DNA of 10,258 nucleotides from JAVJUV01 sp047314965 (GTDB lineage Bacteria; Pseudomonadota; Alphaproteobacteria; Rhodobacterales; Rhodobacteraceae), in contig NZ_JBLBVK010000020.1 in assembly GCF_047314965.1 (NCBI RefSeq), positions 1 through 10,258 on the forward strand. Direction: 5' to 3'. Position 1 is the stretch's first letter. Each line of letters opens with the position of its first letter. Below the pieces are notes generated by a model that saw only the letters and a program-made list of their open reading frames with translations, had not been told where the DNA came from and ran no database searches. This document shows, piece by piece, positions 1 through 5,386 of the stretch. Both the position numbers and the translations under genes were made by a program.

Positions 1-83
1 ACATCACCACCAGCCGTCAGCTTCAGCTCAATCTCACGCAGCAGCTTCAAGATGTCTTCGTCTGAATGTCGCTTCCTCGCCAT
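1..83 (-). CDS. IS3-family transposase OrfA, N-terminal part only
   Basis: Reading leftward from the ATG at 83-81 gives MARKRHSDEDILKLLREIEL followed by a KLTAGGD segment, running off the window edge after 27 codons. This N-terminus, with its basic start, the HSDEDILKLLREIE helix and the G-D-V entry to the next helix, is typical of the small OrfA (helix-turn-helix) proteins of IS3-family elements, which bind the element ends and are fused to the DDE subunit OrfB by programmed frameshifting. Only the first helix is visible, so neither the catalytic part nor the intactness of the gene can be judged. Family assignment is by recognition; the subgroup is not determined. Confidence 0.8.
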   Translation of the reverse strand, partial: MARKRHSDEDILKLLREIELKLTAGGD

Positions 84-162
84 GCCCAATCCCCCTCTCG
101 CGGCCAAAGTAATGGCCCAGTTCTAGGGGGGAAGGACACTGTTCTGTCCCGCTTTTCGGACA
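1..162 (-). mobile_element. Partial IS3-family insertion sequence, probable end at 162
   Basis: The transposase start lies about 80 bp from what looks like the element's terminus. Reading outward, GGACA (134-138), TGTCC (145-149) and GGACA (158-162) occur in alternation; the last ends in CA. On the element's own strand the end therefore reads TGTCCGAAAAGCGGGACAG, which fits the TG...CA rule of IS3-family termini and the usual short distance to the orfA start. The other end and the target duplication are outside the window, so the exact boundary is inferred, not shown. Confidence 0.5.
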
Positions 163-434
163 TCGAGCAGTTTCAGCCAATCGGCTGCTTCGAGCCCAAA
201 CTACCGAATGCTGCGCCCTGCACCAAGGTCTGTAATCCGGTTCAAAGCGGTCATTCGAAGACGTACTACGCGTCTGTTCAGCAACGAATGGAGGCGATTG
301 CGAAGGAATATCAGTTGTTTGTGGCGCGTCGTGTGCAACAGGTGTTCACGTTTCTATCGCGCAGTCTCGTGCTCTTTGCGAGGTTGAGGCCGCAAACAAT
401 TGGGGTAAATTGTTTGCGAGCCGACTATCGACGT
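163..434. other. Gene-free stretch between the IS end and the 43-aa gene
   Basis: No reading frame here has a convincing start, ribosome binding site or recognisable protein. A plus-strand open frame crosses the region, but it also runs antisense through the transposase start and two minus-strand genes, so I regard it as fortuitous. The base composition is less GC-rich than the rest of the window. The only clear structure is the palindrome at 391-418, listed separately. Confidence 0.5.
391..418. repeat. Perfect 11-bp inverted repeat with 6-nt loop
   Basis: CGCAAACAATT (391-401), loop GGGGTA (402-407) and AATTGTTTGCG (408-418) form a perfect hairpin. It lies 16 bp downstream of the stop codon of the minus-strand 43-aa gene, which is where a transcription terminator would sit. 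The T-run of a classical intrinsic terminator is missing and the stem is half A/T. It could be a processed or factor-assisted 3' end, a protein-binding palindrome, or a relic of an element. Confidence 0.6.
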
Positions 435-566
435 TTACTTCCGTTTGTTCCCGATATTGAATGGCGTCTTTTCCTTGGCGAAATCAGCCGTTGCCGGGAG
501 CTGCTCCTTTACTTTCTTCGGTTTCTTCACTTCACGATTTCCACGCTTCTTGTTGCCTTTGGACAT
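435..566 (-). CDS. 43-aa lysine-rich small conserved protein
   Basis: The ATG at 566-564 is preceded by a strong Shine-Dalgarno sequence (GGAGG in AATTGGAGGAAACCAG). The product begins MSKGNKKRGNREVKKPKKVK and ends KTPFNIGNKRK before TAA. It is very basic in the first half, with no cysteine, no hydrophobic segment and little predicted fold, so it is probably a disordered nucleic-acid- or ribosome-associated protein, though no function is established. I recognise the MSKGNK-RGNRE-KKPKK signature from small uncharacterised proteins scattered through alphaproteobacterial genomes. The gene stands alone, with the next minus-strand gene about 100 bp upstream and a palindrome just downstream. Confidence 0.8.
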   Translation of the reverse strand: MSKGNKKRGNREVKKPKKVKEQLPATADFAKEKTPFNIGNKRK

Positions 567-671
567 CTGGTTTCCTCCAATTTCATGTTTGTTGTGCTTT
601 CAAATGGTCGGACGGATAACATGTTCGGCTTCAACTGCGAGACTGCGGATCGCGTCCGCCGCGATATTGCA

Positions 672-908
672 TCACGGGCGTCGGACAGAGTTCCCGCCAG
701 CGATGATCGAATTGATCATTTCGGCGACGGCCCGGTGATTTTCCATTTCGAGTTCGGTGCCAACGGCATTCTCATGAGTCGCCGCGGCGTCGCGAAGAAC
801 TCCAACGATTTCGTGCTCCGGCAACACCCCGCGATCGTTCAAGGCAAGCAGGAGCGCCTCGCAGATTGACAGGGCGGCCTGGCCTGCATGTTCGCTCACT
901 GTGGGCAT
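672..908 (-). CDS. 78-aa conserved helical hypothetical protein
   Basis: The protein starts MPTVSEHAGQAALSICEALL, continues LALNDRGVLPEHEIVGVLRD and AAATHENAV, and ends INSIIAGGNSVRRP with TGA. It looks all-helical and cytoplasmic, with no signal peptide. I know this pattern as a conserved uncharacterised alphaproteobacterial protein; its biochemical role is unknown. I chose the ATG at 908 because AAGGAAGG stands 8 nt before it. An in-frame ATG at 929 would add seven residues (MPRKETQ) but has a weaker leader, and the Shine-Dalgarno of the shorter form lies inside that extension. The gene is divergent from the Crp/Fnr-type regulator at 1059, with about 150 bp between the starts, so it could be a target of that regulator (inference). 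Confidence 0.75.
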   Translation of the reverse strand: MPTVSEHAGQAALSICEALLLALNDRGVLPEHEIVGVLRDAAATHENAVGTELEMENHRAVAEMINSIIAGGNSVRRP

Positions 909-1058
909 CTGAGTTTCCTTCCTTGGCATCGTGATCCCCGTGGAAGGCGAGATTCAGATGCATCCGTACATCTCGCAGGAAGTGCTCTATGCTGGACTGA
1001 TCCAAAGCAGTGCCCGAGCCGATTTCTGCTCTTGGGTCACGACACGCCAGGAGGCCCC

Positions 1059-1793
1059 ATGCCATCAGTTGAACATAGCGCCCTGACCCGCAAGCTCTCT
1101 GCCTTCGTCGCCCTGTCGGAGGTCGAGTTGGCCGTGCTTGAACGACTTCATCAGCGTCGCCGCTCCTTCGTCGCGGGGCGTGATATGGTGCATCAGGGCC
1201 AGTCGGCTCAGGCCGCATACATTCTGTCGTCGGGTTGGGTCTGCTCCTACAAGCTCCAGGCCGACGGGACCCGGCAGATCGTCGATTTCCAGGTGCCGGG
1301 GGATTTTCTGGGATTGCGCAGCGTCCTGTTGCGCACCTCGGACCACAGCTTCGAGCCCATCGTCGACATCGAGGCCGCCGAAGTGCTGGCGAGCGATCTT
1401 CTCGATGCCTTCGCACGGACGCCGCGTCTTGCGACCGCCATACTCTGGGCGGCGTCAAGGGACGAAGCGATGGTCGTGGAACATCTCGTCGGGATCGGCC
1501 GGCGTAATGCGGAGGCCCGCATGGCGCATTTCCTGCTGGAACTGGGATTGAGGCTTGCGCTGGTGGGCATGGCGGCCAAGGATGGGTATGACTGCCCGCT
1601 GACCCAGTACCACCTCGCGGATGCGCTGGGGCTGAGTGCCATCCACGTAAACCGCGTTCTGCGCCAGCTTCGCGAGAGTGGACTGGTGACCTTCCGGGAC
1701 GGCCGCGTGACGTTCCACGACCATGACCGATTGGTGGAACTCGCAGAGTTTGATCCAGCATATCTGGATCAGACCGGACCTTTGCTGAAGTGA
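1059..1793 (+). CDS. Crp/Fnr-family transcriptional regulator
   Basis: A 244-aa protein of normal length for the family. Residues about 15-125 form the cyclic-nucleotide-binding-like beta roll (GRDMVHQGQSAQAAYILSSG, then DGTRQIVDFQVPGDFLGL). A long dimerisation helix covers about 125-170, and the winged helix follows at about 181-225 (LTQYHLADALGLSAIHVNRV, then LRQLRESGLVTFRDGRV). The cysteine set that holds an Fe-S cluster in FNR is absent, so the signal is not predicted; such proteins in alphaproteobacteria often act in stress or redox responses. The start is the ATG preceded by AGGAGG at 1049-1054, with short 4-nt spacing. The frame stays open upstream to 888, but that part has no family similarity and overlaps the divergent gene. 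A hairpin follows the stop. Confidence 0.92.
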   Translation: MPSVEHSALTRKLSAFVALSEVELAVLERLHQRRRSFVAGRDMVHQGQSAQAAYILSSGWVCSYKLQADGTRQIVDFQVPGDFLGLRSVLLRTSDHSFEPIVDIEAAEVLASDLLDAFARTPRLATAILWAASRDEAMVVEHLVGIGRRNAEARMAHFLLELGLRLALVGMAAKDGYDCPLTQYHLADALGLSAIHVNRVLRQLRESGLVTFRDGRVTFHDHDRLVELAEFDPAYLDQTGPLLK

Positions 1794-1800
1794 CGAATAT

Positions 1801-1840
1801 CGCCGCTCTGTCGATCGGACAAAGCGGCGATTGGCTTTTC
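1801..1840 (+). terminator. Probable terminator after the Crp/Fnr gene
   Basis: CGCCGCT-C-TGTC (1801-1812) pairs with GACA-A-AGCGGCG (1818-1829) around a short GATCG loop, with one mismatched pair inside the stem. A weak T-tract (ATTGGCTTTTC) follows. It starts about 7 bp after the regulator's TGA. It would separate this gene from the convergent minus-strand gene ending at 1875, and may act from both sides. Confidence 0.6.
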
Positions 1841-1874
1841 AGAAGTTAATCTTCGCCACCTCCAAGAAATGCGT

Positions 1875-2174
1875 TTACTTGCTATTGTCGGCATTTCTAA
1901 TCGCGGTCAGGCGTTTTACCACGTCGTTGAGTGTAAGCCTTCCGCATTCAACGGGCGACATCTGCGCCTCGCGCTCGAGAATCGTACAATTGTTCTGATT
2001 GGGACGAGCGGTCGGGCGCACTACGTCAGCCGTCTGAGCCTGTTGGATCGGTTGGGGGTAGAGGCTTTCCGCCTGCCCAGCAGCAGCCATGGAGGCGAAG
2101 ATCACAGCCGACCCGAAGAGCAGCTTCAGTCGGGCAATCCGGGCGGTCGAGATGATTTTCGGAATAGATGTCAT
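1875..2174 (-). CDS. Small secreted protein, 99 aa, one cysteine pair
   Basis: From the ATG at 2174-2172 the product has a basic n-region (MTSIPKIISTARIARLK), a hydrophobic core (LLFGSAVIFASMAAAG) and a likely signal-peptidase I site after AGQA. The mature part of about 64 aa starts ESLYPQPIQQAQ and contains VRPTARPNQNNCTILE and MSPVECGRLTLNDVVKRLTA. Its two cysteines could form a disulfide in the periplasm. I recognise the family as an uncharacterised alphaproteobacterial secreted protein; no enzyme motif is visible. The frame is open twelve codons further upstream, but only the 2174 start gives a clean signal peptide and has the AGGAAAGGA ribosome site. That site sits in a 14-mer shared with the gene at 2615. 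Confidence 0.82.
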   Translation of the reverse strand: MTSIPKIISTARIARLKLLFGSAVIFASMAAAGQAESLYPQPIQQAQTADVVRPTARPNQNNCTILEREAQMSPVECGRLTLNDVVKRLTAIRNADNSK

Positions 2175-2180
2175 TGGGTA

Positions 2181-2194
2181 GTCCTTTCCTGGAC
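2181..2194 (-). promoter_or_regulatory. Leader 14-mer with the Shine-Dalgarno in a short hairpin (copy 1)
   Basis: On the minus strand this reads GTCCAGGAAAGGAC. GTCC pairs with GGAC, leaving AGGAAA, the core of the ribosome binding site, in the loop. It ends 6 nt before the ATG of the 99-aa secreted protein. An identical copy precedes the gene starting at 2615. Confidence 0.5.
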
Positions 2195-2426
2195 TGGCCC
2201 AAGCGCCCAATTTCCAATGGTCACTCGAATTGACGAGGTTCCATTGGTTTCAGAGAGGTTGGGAGCTTGGATAGTGTTTCCGCCGGGCTTCTGGCGGGCA
2301 ATAACGACAGTGCCTCACGTCGTCCGGTTCTGCACTGATGTATGTTAGCCGTTGCTTGTAGATGCCGGTTTCGTGAAGGCCGCGATCCGGAAAGGCGGCC
2401 CCGGTGATCACGTCAAAGGCTGGGCA

Positions 2427-2615
2427 TCACGCAAGCGCGTTCGACGCGGCGTTCAGTTCCTTGTTCGTCAAAGCGTCATCATGCGCTTCATGTGCTTTTT
2501 CTGCAGCCTGATAGTGCTTGAGGGCTGCATCCTTCTTCGGGCCGGAAGGCGCCTTGTCCCACGCGGATTTGACGGACGTCATCTTTTCTGCGGTCTTGGT
2601 CTCTTGGGGTGTCAT
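2427..2615 (-). CDS. 62-aa helical conserved hypothetical protein
   Basis: The ATG at 2615-2613 gives MTPQETKTAEKMTSVKSAWD, then KAPSGPKKDAALKHYQAAEK and AHEAHDDALTNKELNAASNA, ending in TGA. It is highly charged and probably two or three helices, with no signal peptide, no membrane segment and no cysteine, so it is a cytoplasmic protein of unknown role. I know similar short proteins with the KxAWDKAP-GxKKDAALKHYQAAEKA pattern in rhizobia and relatives. The frame extends upstream to 2744, but that part looks random and the ribosome site (AGGAAAGGA) lies directly before 2615. The gene is isolated, with more than 230 bp to the previous minus-strand start and about 295 bp to the next gene upstream. 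Confidence 0.8.
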   Translation of the reverse strand: MTPQETKTAEKMTSVKSAWDKAPSGPKKDAALKHYQAAEKAHEAHDDALTNKELNAASNALA

Positions 2616-2622
2616 TGGGATT

Positions 2623-2636
2623 GTCCTTTCCTGGAC
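2623..2636 (-). promoter_or_regulatory. Leader 14-mer with the Shine-Dalgarno in a short hairpin (copy 2)
   Basis: Identical on the minus strand to the element at 2181-2194 (GTCCAGGAAAGGAC), placed 7 nt before the ATG of the 62-aa gene. The rest of the two leaders differs, so the copy is not part of a long duplication. Confidence 0.5.
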
Positions 2637-2910
2637 GCTCCGAGAAAGAAGAAGCGTGTGAACATGCAAAGCTTTTGGGGCTCGACACGCCCACACGCTT
2701 CTCTGGTACTCGGGAAACCGCGCCACCAAGTATTTGGCGGGCACGCATCAATTAGCCGATGTCAGTACCCCACCGCACTGACGCAGGTTAGGCCGGATGC
2801 CTTCTGCAGGTTGATTTGGTCGGCAGTCGGGTTGCGACGACGGTTCCGGTTGTGAGGCAATACCAAGCGTGCGGGCAAATAACCTTGGGGGTTCACGCGA
2901 AAGGCTGGTC

Positions 2911-3324
2911 TCAAGTCACGGCAGTCTGTTGGTGTGAGATTCTCAGCCAGCTGTCGTCATCGTTGAGGTAGGTAGAGGCACAGAGGGCCTTGTAGATCGG
3001 CACATCGGGTTTCTCTGCCGAGACGCGATAGGTGAGAATGGCGATGTCATGACACCGCATCACGCGCCGTTCGGCCATGACAACGGAGCGCCAGCCGGTC
3101 CTTTCCCGAAGATGGGTCCAGATCTGGTCACCCTGGAGGATCCCGGGCGGATAGGGGAAGACCATGACTGCGTTGGTCGCTGTCGTCGCCCGCGCACTGT
3201 CGGCGCCACTGGTCCAGAAGTGTTCCTCCATGTCCCAGAGTATGCCCTGTTCGCGAGGCGATAGCGTGCCGGACTTGTGTGCCGCATGTGCCGGTCTCTT
3301 CGCGGTCTCGATTGAAACGGTCAT
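2911..3324 (-). CDS. NTF2-like (SnoaL/DUF4440-type) protein
   Basis: A 137-aa protein. After about 20 variable residues comes a fold typical of the NTF2-like superfamily: a first helix pair (LSPREQGILWDMEEHFWTSG, about 21-40), then beta strands with NAVMVFPYPPGILQG (51-65) and WRSVVMAERRVMRCHDIAIL (78-97), and finally YKALCASTYLNDDDSWLRIS (111-130). Such domains form cone-shaped pockets and serve as small-molecule enzymes or binding proteins; the ligand cannot be read from sequence. It is cytoplasmic, with no signal peptide. Its ATG overlaps the stop of the preceding minus-strand gene by ATGA (3324-3321), so the two are probably co-translated. Function within the pair is unknown. Confidence 0.8.
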   Translation of the reverse strand: MTVSIETAKRPAHAAHKSGTLSPREQGILWDMEEHFWTSGADSARATTATNAVMVFPYPPGILQGDQIWTHLRERTGWRSVVMAERRVMRCHDIAILTYRVSAEKPDVPIYKALCASTYLNDDDSWLRISHQQTAVT

Positions 3325-3746
3325 TCGCCTGACCCCGACCCGCCAACCATGAACATCTGAAACAGTACAAAGATGATCGCGAGCACCGCCCAGATCGCTC
3401 CGCTTGTACCCGGCCGGCCGCCGGCCACCGTCGAGGCGGCTCGCTTCAAACTACCTGACGCCCGGTCTTCGGGGAGCAGCTGGCTCAAGTCTCGTGCGAC
3501 CTTGCCGTGATCGCTGGCGAGCGCAGGAACGTCCCGAAATCGGGCAAGCAGTGCCCCCAATCGCGCCGGTGCGGCGTCGCGCCCCAGGGTGACCAGTTCA
3601 GCGGTTTCGTTCCATGGATCGAGGCCAAGCCGCGCAAGCGTGGAGAGCACAGTCACGGCATAGCCATTCCGGTCCTCGCCGACGGTAGCATGGAGAAATC
3701 GTTCGAACTCGGGCGGGTACGGGTTGAGAACATTGGGGTCGGCCAT
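3321..3746 (-). CDS. 141-aa conserved protein with C-terminal membrane anchor
   Basis: Starting at the ATG 3746-3744 behind GAAAGGATT, the protein reads MADPNVLNPYPPEFERFLHA, then GEDRNGYAVTVLSTLARLGL, WNETAELVTLG and LGALLARFRDVPAL, up to about residue 92. A linker of about 25 residues rich in G/A/S/R follows, then one hydrophobic segment (AIWAVLAIIFVLFQMFMV, about 117-134). The topology suggests a cytoplasmic helical domain tethered to the inner membrane by its tail. I recognise the N-terminal domain as an uncharacterised alphaproteobacterial family. A sixteen-codon upstream extension is open but has no family features. The stop overlaps the start of the NTF2-like gene, indicating a two-gene operon transcribed from the 3747-4018 region. 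Confidence 0.8.
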   Translation of the reverse strand: MADPNVLNPYPPEFERFLHATVGEDRNGYAVTVLSTLARLGLDPWNETAELVTLGRDAAPARLGALLARFRDVPALASDHGKVARDLSQLLPEDRASGSLKRAASTVAGGRPGTSGAIWAVLAIIFVLFQMFMVGGSGSGE

Positions 3747-4018
3747 TGCCAATCCTTTCAAGGTTTGCAGGAACGCAGATCGCCCCTGTTTCACAAAGGA
3801 TACGCGCAGGTCGGCCTCGCCGCCCTTACACAGGTCAGTGCAGACGACTGCCCCCCAGGAAGTTCACAGCGGTTCGGTGCCCGGGACTAACATGCGTCAG
3901 CACCAGTCGGACGATCCCGAGGTAAAAGACACTAAATCGTTCCACTGGTCCGTCCCGCACCCAAAAGGGCCGTCAACAGTGGTGAGCGACGGATCTGCCA
4001 AGATCGCGGAGACCAGGG
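3747..4018. promoter_or_regulatory. Divergent intergenic region between two operons
   Basis: These 272 bp separate the start of the minus-strand two-gene operon (3746) from the start of the plus-strand cluster (4019), so they should carry both promoters. I looked for sigma70-type boxes and for the GGAAC...GTT pattern of alphaproteobacterial EcfG stress promoters. GGAAC (plus, near 3772) and GTTCC (near 3937) occur, but neither has a partner at the right distance. No site is claimed. Confidence 0.45.
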
Positions 4019-4333
4019 ATGAACATGCGGTCGACCAGATCGACGGTGACGTTTTCGAACCGGTTCACTTTGCCGGGATACCCGGGCGATTTGCCCGCGG
4101 GCGACTACGAGGTTCTCGTCGAAGAAGAACTTCTACAAGGGCTCAGCTTCGACGCGTATCGCCGGACCGCGACCTACCTAACGGTGCGCGGAAGGGGCGG
4201 TCATGCGGGACGGACAGAGTTACGGGCGATTTCCGACAGCGACCTGAAAGAGGCGCTGAGCGGGGATCGGGCCGCGACTGAGACGAACAATCACGGCGAG
4301 GCGGCGCCTTCTCCGCAGGAGGATAGAACATGA
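4019..4333 (+). CDS. Small beta-rich conserved protein (short relative of the 7355 protein)
   Basis: A 104-aa protein. After a short leader it shows STVTFSNRFTLPGY (7-20), LPAGDYEVLVEEELLQGLSF (25-44), AYRRTATYLTV (46-56) and a final strand/helix with ISDSDLKEAL (71-80); the tail is polar. The N-terminal core (F-S, F-T-[LV]-PG, LPAG[DE]YE[VI]) recurs in the larger protein at 7355, so the two are probably divergent relatives. No signal peptide or catalytic motif is visible, and I know it only as an uncharacterised family. The start is the first of two nearby ATGs (the other is at 4025), behind GGAGACCAGGG. It is the first gene of the plus-strand cluster and its TGA overlaps the next ATG (4330-4333). 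Confidence 0.75.
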   Translation: MNMRSTRSTVTFSNRFTLPGYPGDLPAGDYEVLVEEELLQGLSFDAYRRTATYLTVRGRGGHAGRTELRAISDSDLKEALSGDRAATETNNHGEAAPSPQEDRT

Positions 4334-4716
4334 ATACTCCCGAATGGCTCAAACCCGGCATCTATGGTGCCGTGATCGGTGCTGTCTTTGTCGGTGTCGT
4401 CGGATTCACGTGGGGTGGCTGGGTGACCGGCGGAACAGCGAATGACAGGGCGATGGCGATGTCCCGAGACGATGTCGTTGCCTCCATGGTACCGGTCTGC
4501 CTCGACATGGCACAGTCTGACCCAGCACGGGTCGAAAAGCTTGAAACGATCCGGGCCGCCTCGACCTATCAGCGGCGCGATGCACTGATGGAGGCGGGCT
4601 GGGCGACGGTGCCCGGAACAGATGCTCCGAACCGCGATATCGCGCAGGCCTGCCTCGCAGCCCTTGATGTTGACTCGTTGCCGGAGCGCCCGGAAAGCGC
4701 GGTTGATGAAGGATGA
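4330..4716 (+). CDS. Single-pass inner-membrane protein, 128 aa, conserved hypothetical
   Basis: MNTPEWLKPGIYGAVIGAVF continues into VGVVGFTWGGWVTGG, giving one transmembrane helix at about 12-33 with glycine spacing. A soluble domain of about 90 residues follows, containing VVASMVPVCLDMAQSDP, ASTYQRRDALMEAGWATVPG and DIAQACLAALDV. Its two cysteines (in VPVC and AQAC) could bridge if the domain faces the periplasm. I recognise this as an uncharacterised protein found widely in Rhizobiales. ATGA overlaps at both ends tie it to its neighbours, and AGGAGG stands before its ATG inside the upstream gene. No enzymatic motif is seen. Confidence 0.8.
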   Translation: MNTPEWLKPGIYGAVIGAVFVGVVGFTWGGWVTGGTANDRAMAMSRDDVVASMVPVCLDMAQSDPARVEKLETIRAASTYQRRDALMEAGWATVPGTDAPNRDIAQACLAALDVDSLPERPESAVDEG

Positions 4717-5186
4717 ACCGCGCCATGCCGATAGCTTCACCCGAGACAACCGACCTCGAACGGCGTGTGCTGGCTCATGAACGGATCCTGCAAGCTCTGA
4801 TCGCCTACATAGCCCGTACCGAGCCGCGTTTCGTGGACCACCTTCGAGAACGCTTCGTCGAGCCGATGAGTATGTCCAGGCACGAACACGACCACCGCGA
4901 AACCGACGATTATGCGGCAGAATTCATTCGCGCTGTGATGCTCCTCGGAGAAGCGCGCGTGCCAAAGGCGAAGGAGCCCGAAATGACCGACATGAAACCC
5001 GTGCCGCCGAAAAGCAGAGGAGCACACGATTCTTCCATGAACCGGCCAACGCAGCGCAGTGGGGTTCAGGTGCGCGAAAGAAACGGCATCTGGGAGGTGC
5101 AGGTCGATGGCAAGTTCCGCGGCGACTACCACCAGAAGGAACATGCTCTTGCCGCTGCAGCCTTGCACAAATTGTCGCCCCGATGA
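4713..5186 (+). CDS. Two-part hypothetical protein with C-terminal DUF2188-like domain
   Basis: A 157-aa protein. Residues 13-80 (TTDLERRVLAHERILQALIA, then RFVDHLRERFVEP and DDYAAEFIRAV) form a helical domain I know from uncharacterised alphaproteobacterial proteins. After a polar linker (81-116), residues 117-155 (GVQVRERNGIWEVQVDGKFR, then HQKEHALAAAALHKL) match the beta-beta-beta-helix pattern of DUF2188-type domains: W-x-V in the second strand, then a short helix of alternating K/E/A. It is cytoplasmic with no cysteines. It is linked by ATGA overlaps to the upstream (4713-4716) and downstream (5183-5186) frames. The two halves may be separate proteins in other genomes; an internal ATG occurs at 4983. 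Confidence 0.72.
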   Translation: MNRAMPIASPETTDLERRVLAHERILQALIAYIARTEPRFVDHLRERFVEPMSMSRHEHDHRETDDYAAEFIRAVMLLGEARVPKAKEPEMTDMKPVPPKSRGAHDSSMNRPTQRSGVQVRERNGIWEVQVDGKFRGDYHQKEHALAAAALHKLSPR

Positions 5187-5386
5187 CTAGCAGCACCCAC
5201 CCGACACTCCCGCAGGACTTCGCGATCCAGGTGGCTGGGAACGAAGGCATGCCAACGAGACCGAATTCCAGAGCCTCCCCGCTACCGGCCGCGCCCCCTC
5301 GACGGCTGACCGGAACGCTCACGCTTGGGCTATCGAGGACTCGCGCGGCAACCGGCCGGCTCTGGTCAGCCAAGGAACAAGTTGCG
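5183..5386 (+). other. Upstream in-frame coding segment with the NEGMPTRP motif
   Basis: The ATG at 5183 overlaps the previous stop (ATGA) and opens a frame that reaches the secreted repeat protein at 5387 without a stop. The 68 codons start MTSSTHPTLPQDFAIQVAGN and include NEGMPTRPNS (20-29) and PAAPPRRLTGTLTLGL. NEGMPTRP is encoded again at 7817-7840, and both nucleotide differences in that 24-mer are synonymous (CCA/CCT, AGA/CGA), which suggests this stretch is or was translated. It may be the true N-terminus of the next protein, or a small gene that lost its own stop. With this start the repeat protein would be 328 aa, with its signal peptide buried inside. Confidence 0.5.

Noticed and set aside
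66..869. Plus-strand open frame of 267 codons
   Set aside because: It runs antisense through the transposase start and two well-supported minus-strand genes, has no ribosome site, and its composition does not resemble a conserved protein.
772..1761. Minus-strand open frame of 329 codons opposite the Crp/Fnr gene
   Set aside because: It is very rich in Arg, Pro, Ser and Gly, typical of the antisense of a high-GC gene, with no domain.
3772..3795. GGAAC followed by GTT, resembling an EcfG stress promoter
   Set aside because: The spacing is 13 nt rather than the usual 15-17 and it is far from the start at 4019.
3892..4281. Possible small plus-strand gene starting at the ATG near 3892 and overlapping the 4019 gene
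   Set aside because: It has no Shine-Dalgarno, and beyond 4019 it is the wrong frame of a recognised family, becoming Arg-rich.
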